This document shows positions 17,844 through 30,521 of a stretch of 64,000 bases of DNA, piece after piece. Both the position numbers and the translations under genes were made by a program. The DNA comes from Branchiostoma floridae (taxonomy: Eukaryota; Chordata; Leptocardii; Amphioxiformes; Branchiostomatidae). Below the pieces are notes generated by a model that was given only the letters and a program-made list of their open reading frames with translations, was not told the DNA's origin and did no database searches. Numbering within the stretch: the first letter of the stretch is position 1; each line of letters starts with the position of its first letter. The stretch covers positions 14,112,217-14,176,216 of the forward strand of contig NC_049981.1 in NCBI RefSeq assembly GCF_000003815.2, read 5' to 3'.

Positions 17844-20800
17844 CTGTTGACGAAGACAACAAGTAACGTTTTCGCTGCTTTGTAAGTAGACTTCTAGCTT
17901 GGGTGAAGCTCATTTGTTTGCAATACGTCGTGTAAACCAGGAAAGGACAGTAGCAGAAATTCATATGAGTCTTAAATACGGATTGGGTGAGAGGGTAAAA
18001 GAAATCAGTAAAAAGTGACAATGATTAGAGGCCAATATATGCAATGAAAATATGACATTGAGTGTCATAAGGTAATACCACACTTTGTCATGATTTGGCA
18101 AACAAGAAAAGTTCAGCAACCAACGTTGGAATAGGCGGTGAGTCATCAGCACAGATTATAGTAAGTGCGAATGATAATGTATAGAAGGTCACCTGGCGAA
18201 GAGGCCTTCTTCCAAACTTGCCCAGCCCACGTTTCTCTTCTTCATTCCCGCGTAGTCTCGCCAAGATATCTGCTAGGAGCTCCTCCAGGGTTGCCTGAGT
18301 TGTCGGTAACAGTAAGAGTAACCAGGGATTACTTAATCTTCGAAATGATCATGACAGTACCTAGATTGTAGCAACACTATATATAACTATTTTTTTAATG
18401 ATATGAATATGCCATGAAGGGTAAGGACTTCGGGTGGAATTTCATCCAGGACAACGATGGTGCTTGAGTTACAATTAACCTGTTTACGAACAGCACACAA
18501 ACGGACACGCAGCCTCTAAACATGGCAAACATAGTTATGAGTAACCATTGGCAACCATTAGGGGTGGGTACCGGTACAGAAAATTCAGGTCCAGGTCCGG
18601 TTCAGGTCCAAAGGATCAGGTCCAGGTCCGGACCTGAACCTGGACCTGATGCAGTATGACTCATACCATTGGTCCATTTCACTACAAAGAAATCTGTTTG
18701 GTAGAGTATTAGACTTACACTGGCGTCTTAAATTCCTACAACGCTAACTGCACCTGTACGATTGACTGTAAACCTTGGTAGAAATGACTATAAACTCTAC
18801 TCTACTTCACTTGTGTTATTTTCTTCCACCTGCAAGCACCAAAACGTGTGAATGCCTGATCAAATAATATGTTAATTTTCTAATCGGTCCAACATCCGGT
18901 TCACCTAATTTTTTCAGGTCCGGTTTTTCTGGACCGGTCCAATAAGAAAAACCGGTTTTGTACCGGTACGCTGTACCGATACCCAGCCCTAGCAACCATG
19001 ATTGAAATCTTTAAGAAATACCTCGCGTATGTGTAGAAACCATTTTCTAGATGACGTCAATGACAAACACTGACGCATAAAGTGACATTTCTTGGATTAG
19101 GCTAAAAGTAGGATGCTTTTTCTTTTGAAATTACACAGGTACCGGTGATTGGTGACATTTTGTTAACACCCAAATTACTAAAGATACATTGAGATTTATC
19201 CCTATAGTGTCATTCTTGGTAACGTTAACTCCTTCTATTGTAAAAGATATGTACGTACATAAACCAAGACAGGATTCATAAAGTACAGTTGATGCACATT
19301 CGACAGATAGCTTGAAACCAAGCAACTAAAGATGCCAAACGTTAGGTGTGACAAGTCGTTCGGTGTAGTATAACCAGCTGCTGCCGCGCCGCGTGCCTGC
19401 GAAATCGGTGTGTTGCGCCGAAGGCTATGGCGGTTTTACTGGCTATACAGATATAGATGTTCGAAATGAATTACAATTTGAAAATCAAAAATTAATGGTA
19501 AAATAGTATAATAAGAACGAAATCGTTTTGTGCTTTTTCTAACTCTGGTAAACCAAGGACGCTATATAAGTCCTTGGGTAAACTCAACATATGGTAGATT
19601 CTGTTGTCGATGAACGGCCATGAACGTATCATGTGGAGCTAGGATGAAGACGGAATGTATTGAAATTGAATTATTCATGGTGAACTCTCTGTACCTAATA
19701 TCTTAGCAATCGTCTCATAGACACTTTGCTCCAAGCGCCAATGGGGAAAACGGAAAGATTGAATCTCAGGGGTCTTTGATTCATCGCATAAAGAAGTATT
19801 GATATTGCACTTGTGCTGCCGAGGTCGTCGGAGAGAGATTACCTATCAAACCAGCGCCCATTCTCTCCTCTTCACTACCACAGGTACTTCATCACTGAGG
19901 CATCAGGCTGCCGCAGGCTCAATACACCAGTGATCACCTAGACCTCTGACTCACTCACTCCTCTGCACGTTCTAGTGCGGACAATAACCGTTTTCCTATT
20001 GAATATTTGAGCTTGTGGATCTTCTCAGCAATCATTCAACCTGCTGTCGTGCCGGGAATATGACGATAAAGATGTGGATAGGTTTTAAACAAGTAGACCC
20101 TCGTATGACATATAAAACCAAGGAGCTTTTAGTATAAAAGCTCCTTGAAAAATTTTAAACATACCTGCAACAACAAGCTTGCTTCTCCTGTTCAATATTT
20201 GTTTGCAGCCGACGATATGATGTTAGTGATGGACTTGGTAGGTATTTGAATAGGGAAATTTGGCTATGTTCACACTACATTCAGAGATACAATTTTCTGC
20301 TTGTGACTGTCTGTACATTTAAAGCAATTTATCACCAGATATTATGTTATTGTGCGCAACAAATTGTTCTTTAAGATTTTAGATTTTCATCGATATCCTC
20401 CACAGAGTTGTGGTTGTAACGTTTCTTCATATTTTCTACCTAATCGTCTTCTAGTATCTCGAAGATAAATCGAGGTCAAATCAAAGAAAAGCGCGGGTTA
20501 TATTGACAAACGGCGAGGGACGATTGCTTAATCAGGAATATTATGTGCCGAAAATGCAACCAGCAGCATTTCAAACTTCGTTGACCCATGTATTATTGAT
20601 TGCGCAGATTTAGGTCCAATAAACTATGTCAAGTCGGGATTAGAGGTGACCTTTGCTTATACTTGGCAATACTGCCTTGATTTGAGTCCCTTTCTCTGAT
20701 GAAGTACATGTAAGAAAACGCCCCTGCCCCTGCAAATATTCTGTTATGGTGTGGAGTCAGTAAATTGAAATAGAATGAACTTTATTGCTCGACATTTGTA

Positions 20801-23800
20801 CATGGTACAAAGTATGGCAACGACTGTTACACAAAGTACAAAATATGTGTATAGAATAAGACATAACAAGAAGGGCTAACACAAGTCTTTGATATAGTGT
20901 TACAATCGAGTTGGGCTAATCATGAGTTTCATTACTCTTTCTAATAGCAAAGCAGTCTTTGATATACTGTATTTGTCTATCTTTGCATTATGGGAGTTGT
21001 GGCATATATATAGATGAGTTTGCTGTATGTGTTTGATAAATGTTGCTGTATGTACTCAATCTCGGTGATGTTTATTCATCTTATTTACCTCAATGGGTTA
21101 GCATTGCCTTTACATAGATTAGATGTCATACCTAAGGAGAATCTACAATTCACATTTTGGGGTAAAAATTAAGATGAATGACTTAAACTATGATAACGGA
21201 TTGTTCATTTTTATTGCTTATCTAATGTATCATTTGCCAATTCCCGTGTGAATAGTTTCACATCAATGGATTTTCCAGCAATTTGTGACAAAAATATCGA
21301 TTCACAATGCTTTCTCTTTGTACAGAGCACGTCCCACGTCTGTTACTGTGATTATACACTGACCCTTTCAATCTCTTGAAAACATCATCACAATCAAGCT
21401 CACAATTGTCTAATTACTGAAAGAACAAATGGGCATAGAGCTAGAGCTGCATTAATGCAGACGTCAATAGCTATTGTGAACGGGACAAATAGTCAATAAT
21501 GCCGAATATTGCTACAATCAAATGTTTCGCAGGAGAATGCACTTTTAGGTCAAACAAAGTTGTTATTACCGGCTGAAGGTTTGTAGAGTGCAATTACAGG
21601 CCGAAGCAATCGTTTCAATCGATTTGAAGTTAGAACACAATGTTTGTCTTGAAAAAATATAATTTGTTAGATAAAATCAATAATGGAATATCATTTTTTC
21701 CATCTTGGTTTTTAAGACAGAAATTATACGCTCCAAGCAACACCGGATTGTCCAGTAGATGCGCAACAATTGTATATCGGTAAGTTCCTTCTGATGATAA
21801 AGAAATGCCCCTTCTTGACCTATGATTTGATCAGTGTCCCCTCATGGGGAGCTCGAGACAGGGTCATAGGAATCGCTGCAAGAATCACCCAGGCGGTCAG
21901 ACAAAACGCCCGAGCAAAAATAAAGTCGTTTGGCGTTATGAGTATGACTGTATATAAATTCTATATAACGTATCTGCCATGATTCACAGAGACCTCGAGA
22001 GAAACCGAGATGGCAATCTGTCACGATTCATATAAGAGTATTATGAAGAGATAAACAGTTCTCCAACTCAAAGATTGGATCCACCAGAATTTCGTTCAGT
22101 TTCCTTTGCCTGTTTGGGTTCTTGGTGTATTTTACCAACTCAAATAACTGTCAGGCTAATAAGCTATTGCGCTGTACAGCTGTTTCTTCCAAACGAAACA
22201 ACCCGTGAATAAGATCGAATGAATGGCACTATATATATTTAGGGCCTTGCTATTGTGAATGTGCATTGGCTGCTGGTGTGTAAGATTCCTTTACTCTAGA
22301 TAGAAATGTGGTTAACCATTGCTAATTATTCCTTTGAAGGTAGAACTTATGCTGCATTTTACGTTACAATAAAAGATGTCGTGGCGCCAACCATGCCAGC
22401 GAGTTAGCTTTCGTATGTAATATGAAGTAGTACGTAAAACCTTCAACGAGCAACGTCTGCCTCTACATACACTACAATGATGGTTGACAAAACTGGTGGA
22501 GGAATTATTTTACTCTACACCACATAATTTATTCATTTCTACGTTCTGACGTCATCCATCGATTTGCACAAGGATGCGCTTTTAGAGGTTATGTATTGAC
22601 GTCTTAGGTCGATGACGCTACATGAAATATAAGCATACACATGTCGTCATCATGCTCCACTTATCTTCTAGAAAAGTTATTTAATGCAAATCCTTCTGGT
22701 GCACAGAACTACTTCGATATCCTTCTGTAAGTAAATAGAGTAATTGCATCGCTTATTTATACATATCGGCAACAAATTGACATCAAATCGTAAAAAAACA
22801 AGATCTATGTTTTATCCGTCTTCATTCGTCTTATGTAGCGGTCAATGCACCTTAAAGCCTGTATAAGCCTAGCTCAGTGGGTGCCAATGGGCGGGCTCGT
22901 GGCTAAGTATTTGGTGGAATGGATTGTCACGTTGTAGCCGCTATTTCGAAACTTTCGTTATTGGATTACAGACGGAAAGTACATAAGAGAAAAGAGTGCC
23001 ATAACTGGTTATAATCTTGCCAAATTTAATTCTGATTGACATGTACCATACAGGTGCAGTTTTGTGCAGTTTACAAACAGGAAACGTTGCACTTGCACAC
23101 GTACATGGAAGGCTATCTTTTGCACACATGGTTCCGACAATGCTATTTTGCATCGATACGTATATTTCTGCAGGACTTGTAAATTACGTTCATTGGTGCA
23201 CAACATAGTTTAAAAAGCACTTTCAATGGACAAAGTTACAGCCTTAGGGTGTCATAGGTAACCCATACCATCGTTCAGTGTTACCCCTTTGGCGCGCCCA
23301 TGCACCTGTTTTCATAATATTACCTGGTACCGAGGCAGTCATGCATACAAGGCGACATCAAACGGATTTGAATGATAATGGTGAGGAAGGAAGGAGTGAT
23401 TAACGTTAATGAGCATCGTGATGATCTGATGACACCTTAAATTATAGTCAATTATTTTAGATAATAGCGCTATTAGAGAGTCATTAATTGCACAGCTGAA
23501 AGCAGAGGGTTCAAGGGAGCCATCTGGACTACTAGTGTATCTGTATCTGTATTACCATCGGCGAAACACACCAGCTTCTCATAGCAGTAGCTGGTATTAT
23601 TATACAGTGCCATCTGACACTCCCTACCATTGCACAACTAACTGCAGGGGTTATTTGAAGGTATCTAGCTTGATGGTGACATTAAAGTCATCTGGTAAGT
23701 TATGCTTTGGTCACATTTCCCGACCCGGGCTCCAGTTTGGAAATGTGACCTTAGCATAATGCCTACGTCACAGTGTACATTAATTTCCAAACCGGGGCCC

Positions 23801-25466
23801 GACCGGGCATCTTTCTGGAGCGAAAAGTATGTTACAAAAGACACCAGCTTGACTACACAAGACGTAAAGAGAATAGTCATGGGCATTATTTGCATATATC
23901 ATTACATTTCTATTTATCGTATACATTTCTATTTTTCGTTTCCATAAACAGTCCGGCTGGGCCCCGGTTTGAAAAGGTATAACAAGTGGGGATGGCTACA
24001 CTTGGTGGCAACGAGTTTATTTTACGATAGTTTTAGGAAAATACAAGAGTCATAAATCACGTGCTGATATTGCTGCTGCCGATATACTCCCAAACGTGTC
24101 TTGCTGAACAAAGTTTACAGAGTATGAGTTGTCAGATGTATCAACCCACAGAGACGCCTACACGACGTTTCTTTTTTACTTCTTCAATTCACGTCCGGAG
24201 AAAAAAATGGTGCAATTTCATGGTAGTGACTCGGCGAGTTGCGTAAGATCTGTTAACGGCGAGGTTTTATTACATCCTGTTCGAGGCAATCGAAGTGGAA
24301 CCCACGCCAAAATGCCTGCAGTGATCTATGTGCGATGATGAAAACGTGACATTATGCGAGTCCAATATATTTGGTGGCATCACCTTCGCCAGTTTGGATG
24401 GTAAATTGTTCATGCTTGCTTGGCTCGTATTAAGATACTAGTATCTTGTAAGACGGCAACACGTATCTATATGTCCAGTGAGCCTCTCAAATCTTCACGC
24501 TATAAGTCCATGTAGTTCACGAGTACGAGTCAAACAAATTAACCTTGCCGGCAGCATAAACGTTTGCGGGAGACCTTTCATTTTCCGGGTAATTGATTTC
24601 CGAAACCAAGGGCAAAGTGAGAAGATGTAATATCGTAGAAACAATTTCTGTCCACACTCTAGAGCCATTTCTGTAATGAAGCAAAGACATTGAACGAGAT
24701 TATGTTGAGTGAAAAATGGCCTTTGTGTGCCATATCAATATTTCCTGTTGAAATCAGATTTCTGCCTCAGGGTGGGTAGTATGCAGACTTTTACGTAGTA
24801 GCTTGTACGTGCATATTTTTTGCATATAGAGCCAATACCGAGACATAAATTATTACATTATCGTTACGGTTGGAGGAATAAACTTTTTGTAAATGGCACA
24901 AATTTATATCATTTCTACTCTGATGTTGCAGTGGAACTTCTTCATAAGGACCCCCTGTCTAATGTGATTTTAGTTCTTTTAGTGATCTCAGACATTTTCC
25001 CTTTGACACGGTCAATACGTATCCTGTCTATAGTGACCACCTGTCTACATATACTAGGTCTTAAGTACTGAGATGTACCCTAGAAATTAAGTGGTGTAAT
25101 TGTAGAGAAGTTGGTCTTGAGTCATGGGCTGAAGCCTACATATCAATAGTAACCTCGACTCGTTCAGCGGTTGTACCGGCACCTGAAATCTTCAAGCGGT
25201 TGTGGAAATCACCATAACCGCAACTACTTCTTGTACAAGGCATTGCGTGCATGTACCTTGATAGGCAGCAAATCACTATAGTACTAGTAAAATAACTACT
25301 TAAAAAGAAAGCGCACACACGTTACCTCTTCTTCCTCTGCGCTTCTTTCATCTACGGGTAAGAAGTTCTCCTCTTCCTCCTCCTCGGCCCAAACGGAAGA
25401 CATCACTGAAAGAACGACAATAAGCGCCGTAGCAAACGTTAAGACATGAAAAGCCTTCATCGCCAT
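17721..25466 (-). CDS. CARTPT-like: CART-like neuropeptide precursor, gene 1
   Basis: Three exons in order on the minus strand: 25466-25326, 18294-18193, 17843-17721, both introns phase 0, product 121 residues (47+34+40). The first ATG after the TATA box (25466) is in a good context (acaATGG). The layout is signal peptide (about residues 1-27), acidic spacer, amphipathic segment TLEELLADILARLRG, dibasic sites EEEKR and FGRR, then a six-Cys C-terminus with spacing C-x5-C-x11-C-x-C-x5-C-x11-C. CART peptides are secreted hypothalamic and gut neuropeptides acting in feeding and stress; human CART has C-x5-C-x11-C-x-C-x5-C-x6-C and the same CxCPRxTxC core (CSCPRDTEC here). The family call rests on spacing, core motif, processing sites and length (human 116). 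The function in this animal is inference. Confidence 0.87.
18193..18294 (-). CDS. CARTPT-like: CART-like gene 1, exon 2 (propeptide helix and cleavage sites)
   Basis: 34 codons, phase 0 in and out: ATLEELLADILARLRGNEE, then EKRGLGKFGRRPLRQ. It corresponds to the human segment ELIEALQEVLKKLKSKR before the bioactive peptide. Cleavage at KR or RR would release the Cys-rich peptide with a short N-terminal tail. Acceptor gacaactcag, donor gtgacc. Confidence 0.85.
18559..18991. mobile_element. hAT-like MITE with 8-bp target duplication
   Basis: Ends TAGGGGTGGGTACC and its complement (...ATACCCAGCCCTA). The 8-mer GCAACCAT is duplicated at 18551-18558 and 18992-18999. Inside lie repeated aggtcc/ggacct motifs forming hairpins. 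TAGGG ends and an 8-bp duplication are hAT hallmarks. Related copies are at 45190-45455 and 46106-46506. Confidence 0.85.
20756..20900 (-). mobile_element. Non-LTR retrotransposon 3'-end fragment
   Basis: gaactttattgctcgacatt and following sequence, matched by a shorter copy near 4405-4445. The plus-strand TTTATTG reads as CAATAAA on the minus strand, as in a 3' end. No ORF remains. Confidence 0.5.
23690..24000. repeat. Diverged copy of the GTCACATTTCC / GGGCCCCGG repeat family
   Basis: Contains paired ggtcacatttcc and ggaaatgtgacc and the motifs cggggcccgaccggg and ggctgggccccgg. These are shared with the better preserved copies at 48939, 54979 and 60753. Confidence 0.55.
25326..25466 (-). 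CDS. CARTPT-like: CART-like gene 1, exon 1 (signal peptide)
   Basis: 47 codons. MAMKAFHVLTFATALIVV begins a clear hydrophobic signal, with likely cleavage after VWA. A run of six Glu, NFLPVDERS and four Glu follow. Ends in phase 0 at donor gtaacg. A second in-frame ATG lies at 25460. Confidence 0.87.
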
Positions 25467-25571
25467 TGTCTTTGCAGTGATATAACCAGCTAAGTAAACG
25501 CGTGCCTTCTTCTCAAGCAATCTGCACTGGTGCTTCTACGAGTCTGTGGACTCACTCCTGTTGGAGGCGGA

Positions 25572-25578
25572 ATATATA
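25572..25578 (-). promoter_or_regulatory. TATA box of CART-like gene 1
   Basis: On the minus strand GGCTATATATTCCG, about 106 bp before the ATG. A start site near 25545 would give an 80-nt leader. A TGACG half-site (CRE-like) lies further upstream at 25640-25644. Confidence 0.6.
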
Positions 25579-27884
25579 GCCGGATCAATAATGTAATAGA
25601 TGAACAATGGGCGCCCCAGGCGATAACGTTGTCAAAAGGTGACGCTAGGGGATTAACTCCATCGACGGTAGCAGCATATTACCATCACGCTAGCAAACGA
25701 AAGGCGGGGTTTTCCTGGTGAAAGGTTTACAAGATATATGTTCCTTTGGGATGTTGAGGCAATCTCAAAGGAACTTTGTTCATTGGCTGTTAAGTTTTGG
25801 GCTGTTCAGCTTCAAACAAAGCAGAGTAGATTCGTCCGTTAGGAAATGAGGGAGGCGTGGCCAGAAAATGAACTCCACATACTAATGCAGTGCCGATTCA
25901 TCCAATTGAAATATGACGAGAATAGAATGACTGTAATTGAATGAAAACTTGATCATCGTGAGCAGATTCTTGTTGGGGAGTTCAAAGTACTTGGCTGCGA
26001 ACCAATTATAGACATCAAATACGATAAGAAAGTCAACAGGGAATCTCTGTCTGACAAAGACGTATCTTCTCCCTTTAAGTAGTCAGATATGTACGTATAC
26101 ACGAGGGATGTCTAATAGAATTGTGAGGTCTACTGGAAAGATACGGTTCGTGAAGGTGGTGTTCGTGAAGGTGGTGTATATATGATGTACGACCAGTGCT
26201 TTAAACAGCGATGGAGTGTGAATGGAAACTGTGGAAGCAGAGCAGAAGAGTGAAGAACGTGGTAAAATATAGCCGTATGGTGACTACGGTCTGCGAGGAC
26301 TATCTATCATAGGGCAATAGAGCGCGCAAAGGGCAGGGTATGCTCTGGCCAGATTTATGAAAACTGCGACCCTTGGAGCTAAGCTGCAATGCTTCTTCAG
26401 CACCTTCTAGCAGGATGTGATATTGCTGCTCGCTCGTGTGTAGTTGACATTGATATATCAAAGAGTGTAACTTAACTACAAAGTTATTTGATGACTCATG
26501 GACAAAGGCAGAAGATAGATGTTATGTGGTCTTCTCCTAACTTACCGCATGTATGCTGTATGCATCAGCAAATCAACAAAAGTTTTCATTTGAAAGACAA
26601 TGACATAATGGATGTATAAGGCACATAAGATAGATCTCTATAACATCTATCACACGACTGAGATTCGCCACACAGCCAAAACCCTATGGTTGAATTACAT
26701 GACACCAGATGACGCACAAAGACGTGATTCTGAATAAACTGAATGCAGACCGTTGATCCAGTGGAGTGCGGTTATTCATGAAAAACATACTGGAAGATGG
26801 TGGATGTTTATCCATGTGATCTTCGGTTATATTCTTAAAATCATTTGGGAAATTCGCTGATGGCATGAAATGTAACATGTCCTCCCGATGCGTACTGCTA
26901 ATGTATAAGAGTATTAATCGTGGATTACTTAGGACTACGAGGCAATCCTATGAGTAATGAATATTAAATGTACTATGTGCTGATCCATTTATCTCGTATT
27001 GATTTTGAAGGTTTATATGAATGTAAATTCAAGATTGGTTAATTGCATTCATTATGACCAGGTCACCTCTTTATAATCAGATGTTTTACACTTCTCTTGT
27101 GAAAATGTTTACCCGGGCATTGCGCACACACCAACAGCACAGAAAATAACAACTTTACTGCTCTTGGTATCAAATTATGGCACATGTTGGAACATCGGCG
27201 CACCAAATCCGTGTATGTTCGTTTGGCACTCTTTTGATACATTGGTCGAGAGGCTCGGCTTGCGTCACTCCACTACCAAGGAAAGTCACAATGTCGGCAG
27301 CATAGCGAGAATCCTGAACCTCATGGTTCTGAGCCCAATGCTCTATCAGTTACTACACATAGACGCCATTAGCAGCACAGCATAGATGCTATTTCTAGCA
27401 CTAGTTTAAGGGAGAACAAAACAGGCACATTCAAACATGGCATGGCAAGCAAAAAGGATATTCAATAAGCCACAATAACCTAACGGGTTTAACAGAAACT
27501 ATATCCTCACAATCAGAGAGCATCATCATCATCATGTGAAACTAGTAAATAACTAATACAAATGTATGATGATTTTGGTTTATAACTTACATATTGATAC
27601 AATTTTTTGCTGGCAGCTATTCCGTACTTTGATTCGCAGTAAAAAGATATGTGTGTTTATCTTTCAGAATCTTTCATTGAATCAGAATCTTATCATATTT
27701 TACAGGAAATGTCCTCTTTCTGTCATTTAAACTGCAACAGTGCGTGATAGAAATCACGTCTCAAAGTATGCCAGAGGCCCGCTCAATAAAGTAACCCGGC
27801 ACCTGAAAGTTGTCCATCCTGCATAGATCCCTAGATTTCCCGCTGGGAAGTACTGCAATAAAGTATTGCAGGGTGGATTTTAAT

Positions 27885-28009
27885 TTTCTGTTGGACTGTA
27901 CCATGGATGAAAACGGAGACTGTTATATCGATCACTGTGGAAACCATGGGAAAGCTGACTTCCTCGATTTTGTAAGATTTCTGCAAAGGATGGTGACTAG
28001 GCCTGAGTG
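27885..28009 (+). pseudogene. EF-hand-like remnant
   Basis: The open frame DENGDCYIDHCGNHGKADFL is followed by DFVRFLQRM and a stop. DENGDxYID is the start of a calcium-binding loop and DFxxFLQRM resembles the exiting helix, but the loop is longer than the canonical 12 residues. No splice acceptor is convincing. Probably a decayed fragment of a calmodulin-type gene, or chance. Confidence 0.3.
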
Positions 28010-28554
28010 ACACATGGTGATACGGAATGGGCTGCAGCTACGATGAAAAATCGGCAGCAAAGGTCTTTATGAGATTTGGATGTAAGAAAATGATCTCATT
28101 GTATGACTCATATAGTATACGAACCTCGAGCTTATACCTAAACAAAATTTGTTGACTTACCGGTCATAGACTTTTTGATTTTCTAATAACTTCACTATAT
28201 TTCTACTGTCGTGATTTAGATACTGAGAATTGGCCTTGAGTTTAGTTCTACGCTGTGGAGTTGTTGTTTCAAGGAAATTGCTGAAAAATTCACCGAATGC
28301 GATCTTAGAGCAGCTTTTATTTTTACCCTGGTGATTTGACATTCATGAGAATCTGCCCTTCAAAAGCAATGTTCCAGCGATGTACTCTGAGGACATGACC
28401 TACATTCATCTCTGAGAAATGGCAGTGATGGTCTCAAGAAGACGAGTCTAAATGACGGGGCAGGCTGGTAAATGCTAACTTCATATAAAGAACGGCTTCT
28501 GCAATGCTGTTAATCAACATGACCTTATCTAGTAAGCCAATCAAACCGACATAG

Positions 28555-28618
28555 AGCTCTCGCTCCCTCTTTCTCCCTCTCTTTCTTCCTATCTCTGTCT
28601 CTCTCCTTTCTCCCTCCA
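28555..28618. repeat. Pyrimidine-rich (CT)n-type tract
   Basis: Continuous C/T-rich run such as ctctcgctccctctttctcc. Confidence 0.85.
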
Positions 28619-30009
28619 TTCAACCAGTCCGACATCTATAATATTTAAGATACCCGTGTAGATCAACAACCTTAATGCGTACGCATCAGAATGCGAAGAA
28701 ATGGTAAAACTCAATGAGTAATCACAGACGTATACACGCATGAAAGTACTATCCTTAGCTAATATCCTGTGTTTTATGCACTCCGATATCAACGACGTTG
28801 TTTAATGATAATCCTCCCCCATTTTATTGGCCCTTGACGAATATCGGCAGGAAATGGTGAAGTGACTCATTGTGTGAGGGGCTGAAACTCAGCCATGTTG
28901 ACATAACCAGGGTGTGCTAGTATCCGTGGAGGCAGAAGGCTTAATTGGACTTTATTCCCCTAGGCGAGAGGCCATCGACCTTTCCTAATTACCGCCATAT
29001 CTCTAGGAGGTGTGCGACAATTAGGGCGTCAAACGACGACAGCGCCCAATCAATGGGACTCAGCATGTGGCGTCTATCGATGGATATTGTTGATGAAGAT
29101 GTCTGTGGCGGTTACGTCATCGCCACATAACGTCTCCCATGCACAGCTTGCTTTTCTTTGTTCTTGAATGAAGCCATGGAAACTTGAGGTTGTAAAAGCT
29201 TTCATAATAGTAATAAAAATATAAATGGAGTAAAAACAGACCATGCTTCAACGCCGCAACGTATGGCAATAAATAGATAAAGATCCGTTTATATTATTGC
29301 AGTATTGTGATTTATCAATGAATATCTTTAATACTTCAGCAGCATATAAAACAAAAATTGGTGTATTTTGTTTGTTGAGGTAATGATAGTGAATCGGTTC
29401 TCCTATTGGGTTGTGTATGGTCTATAAATCCCGGGTCTTTTATCATCTCAAACGTGTCATTAGATTGATTTATCAATAACATCACCTACATGTGTCAAGA
29501 GTTATCAATAGTTGTTATGCAGCAAGCCTATCGAACTTAACCGTCCGTGTACTTAAAGTACCCAGTATACATGTGAATGATGTAGATCGATATACGAAAG
29601 TTGGGTAGTAAGTATACGATGCCATTAATCATACTGCATCATTATGATTAACTTGTCATTTCTGTTATATACTTCACATGCTTTTGCGTATCTTTTGAGC
29701 TCATTCGTGCTAGGATGTCATTAACGATGTCACAAGAGAATGACCATGGCAAAGAAGTTTTGTTGTGCTACGTGACTTTGACGTTCATTGTGGTTCCAGT
29801 GTCGTCTTTTCCTATAAGACTGAAGTGTGGATTTGTCAAATAGTAATTACTCAAGCAGCTGCATACGGTCAGACGTTTCAGATAGCGACCACTTTTTGCC
29901 GATGCGTAGCACCGGCTATGAGACGGGAGAAGCGGTTGTATGGATGCATGGATGCATGGATCGGTCACTTTAAGCAAATAGCCCTTCTATACGTGCTATT
30001 GCGTAATCG

Positions 30010-30092
30010 AGCCAGCGTGGCCGAGCGGTCTACAGCACGGTACCTATCTTCCGTAGATCGTAGGTTCGAACCCCACTTGCTAAATTTTTTTT
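30010..30092 (+). repeat. tRNA-like sequence, probably pseudo-tRNA or SINE head
   Basis: Box A tggccgagcgg and box B ggttcgaaccc are spaced as in a tRNA gene, and a T-run follows (30084-30092). The acceptor-arm halves pair with at least two mismatches, and no clean 5-bp anticodon stem with a 7-base loop can be formed. So a functional tRNA is doubtful. Confidence 0.5.
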
Positions 30093-30396
30093 CTTTGTTA
30101 GACAAATCTCATGTATTGTTTTTTTAATAGAAGAAAGACCAATTCAGTAATTCGATGTTTAAGAACTCTTTTTTCGTGTGATTTTGTTGAACATGCAGGC
30201 TTTTTCCAAAATACGCACCGGCCAGCTTTTTTCAGAAGCTTTCTTGTTTCGTCAGTGACACTGAAGAGATTTTGTAGAACGTGGGTTTTATACCCTAACA
30301 CTGAATTGATATGTGAACATTTTAGTCTAATGAAAACAAAAGTAAGACAAGGTTTTTTATTGGAATATCTAAACCTCCTTTACATATCAATTTGTA

Positions 30397-30521
30397 CTCT
30401 CCAAGTAGAGGTTGGTGTGGAAAATCGTGACCTTTTTCTTTGGTTGGTGGGAAGGCCGATCAAACAATATTGATGAAAGGAAAAGGTCACGAATTTTCCC
30501 CACCAACGTCTGCTTGGAGAG
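30397..30521. mobile_element. Short MITE with TA target, Tc1/mariner type
   Basis: Ends CTCTCCAAG and CTTGGAGAG flanked by TA on both sides (30395-30396, 30522-30523). The arms pair almost throughout, e.g. aaatcgtgaccttttt against aaaaggtcacgaattt. A fragment of the same family (tctgcttggagagta) is at about 53478-53492. Confidence 0.75.

Larger units (their letters stand above)
18295..25325 (-). other. Intron 1 of CART-like gene 1 with repeats
   Basis: About 7 kb. It holds a hAT-like MITE (18559-18991), a LINE 3'-end fragment (near 20760) and a diverged repeat (near 23690-24000). No additional exon was recognised on either strand. Confidence 0.65.

Noticed and set aside
19375-19445. GC-rich patch (ctgccgcgccgcgtgcctgc) as a promoter or exon
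   Set aside because: Isolated, with no ORF, splice site or neighbouring promoter motif.
30010-30092. Functional tRNA gene
   Set aside because: Boxes A and B are good but the acceptor and anticodon arms do not fold properly; kept as tRNA-like only.
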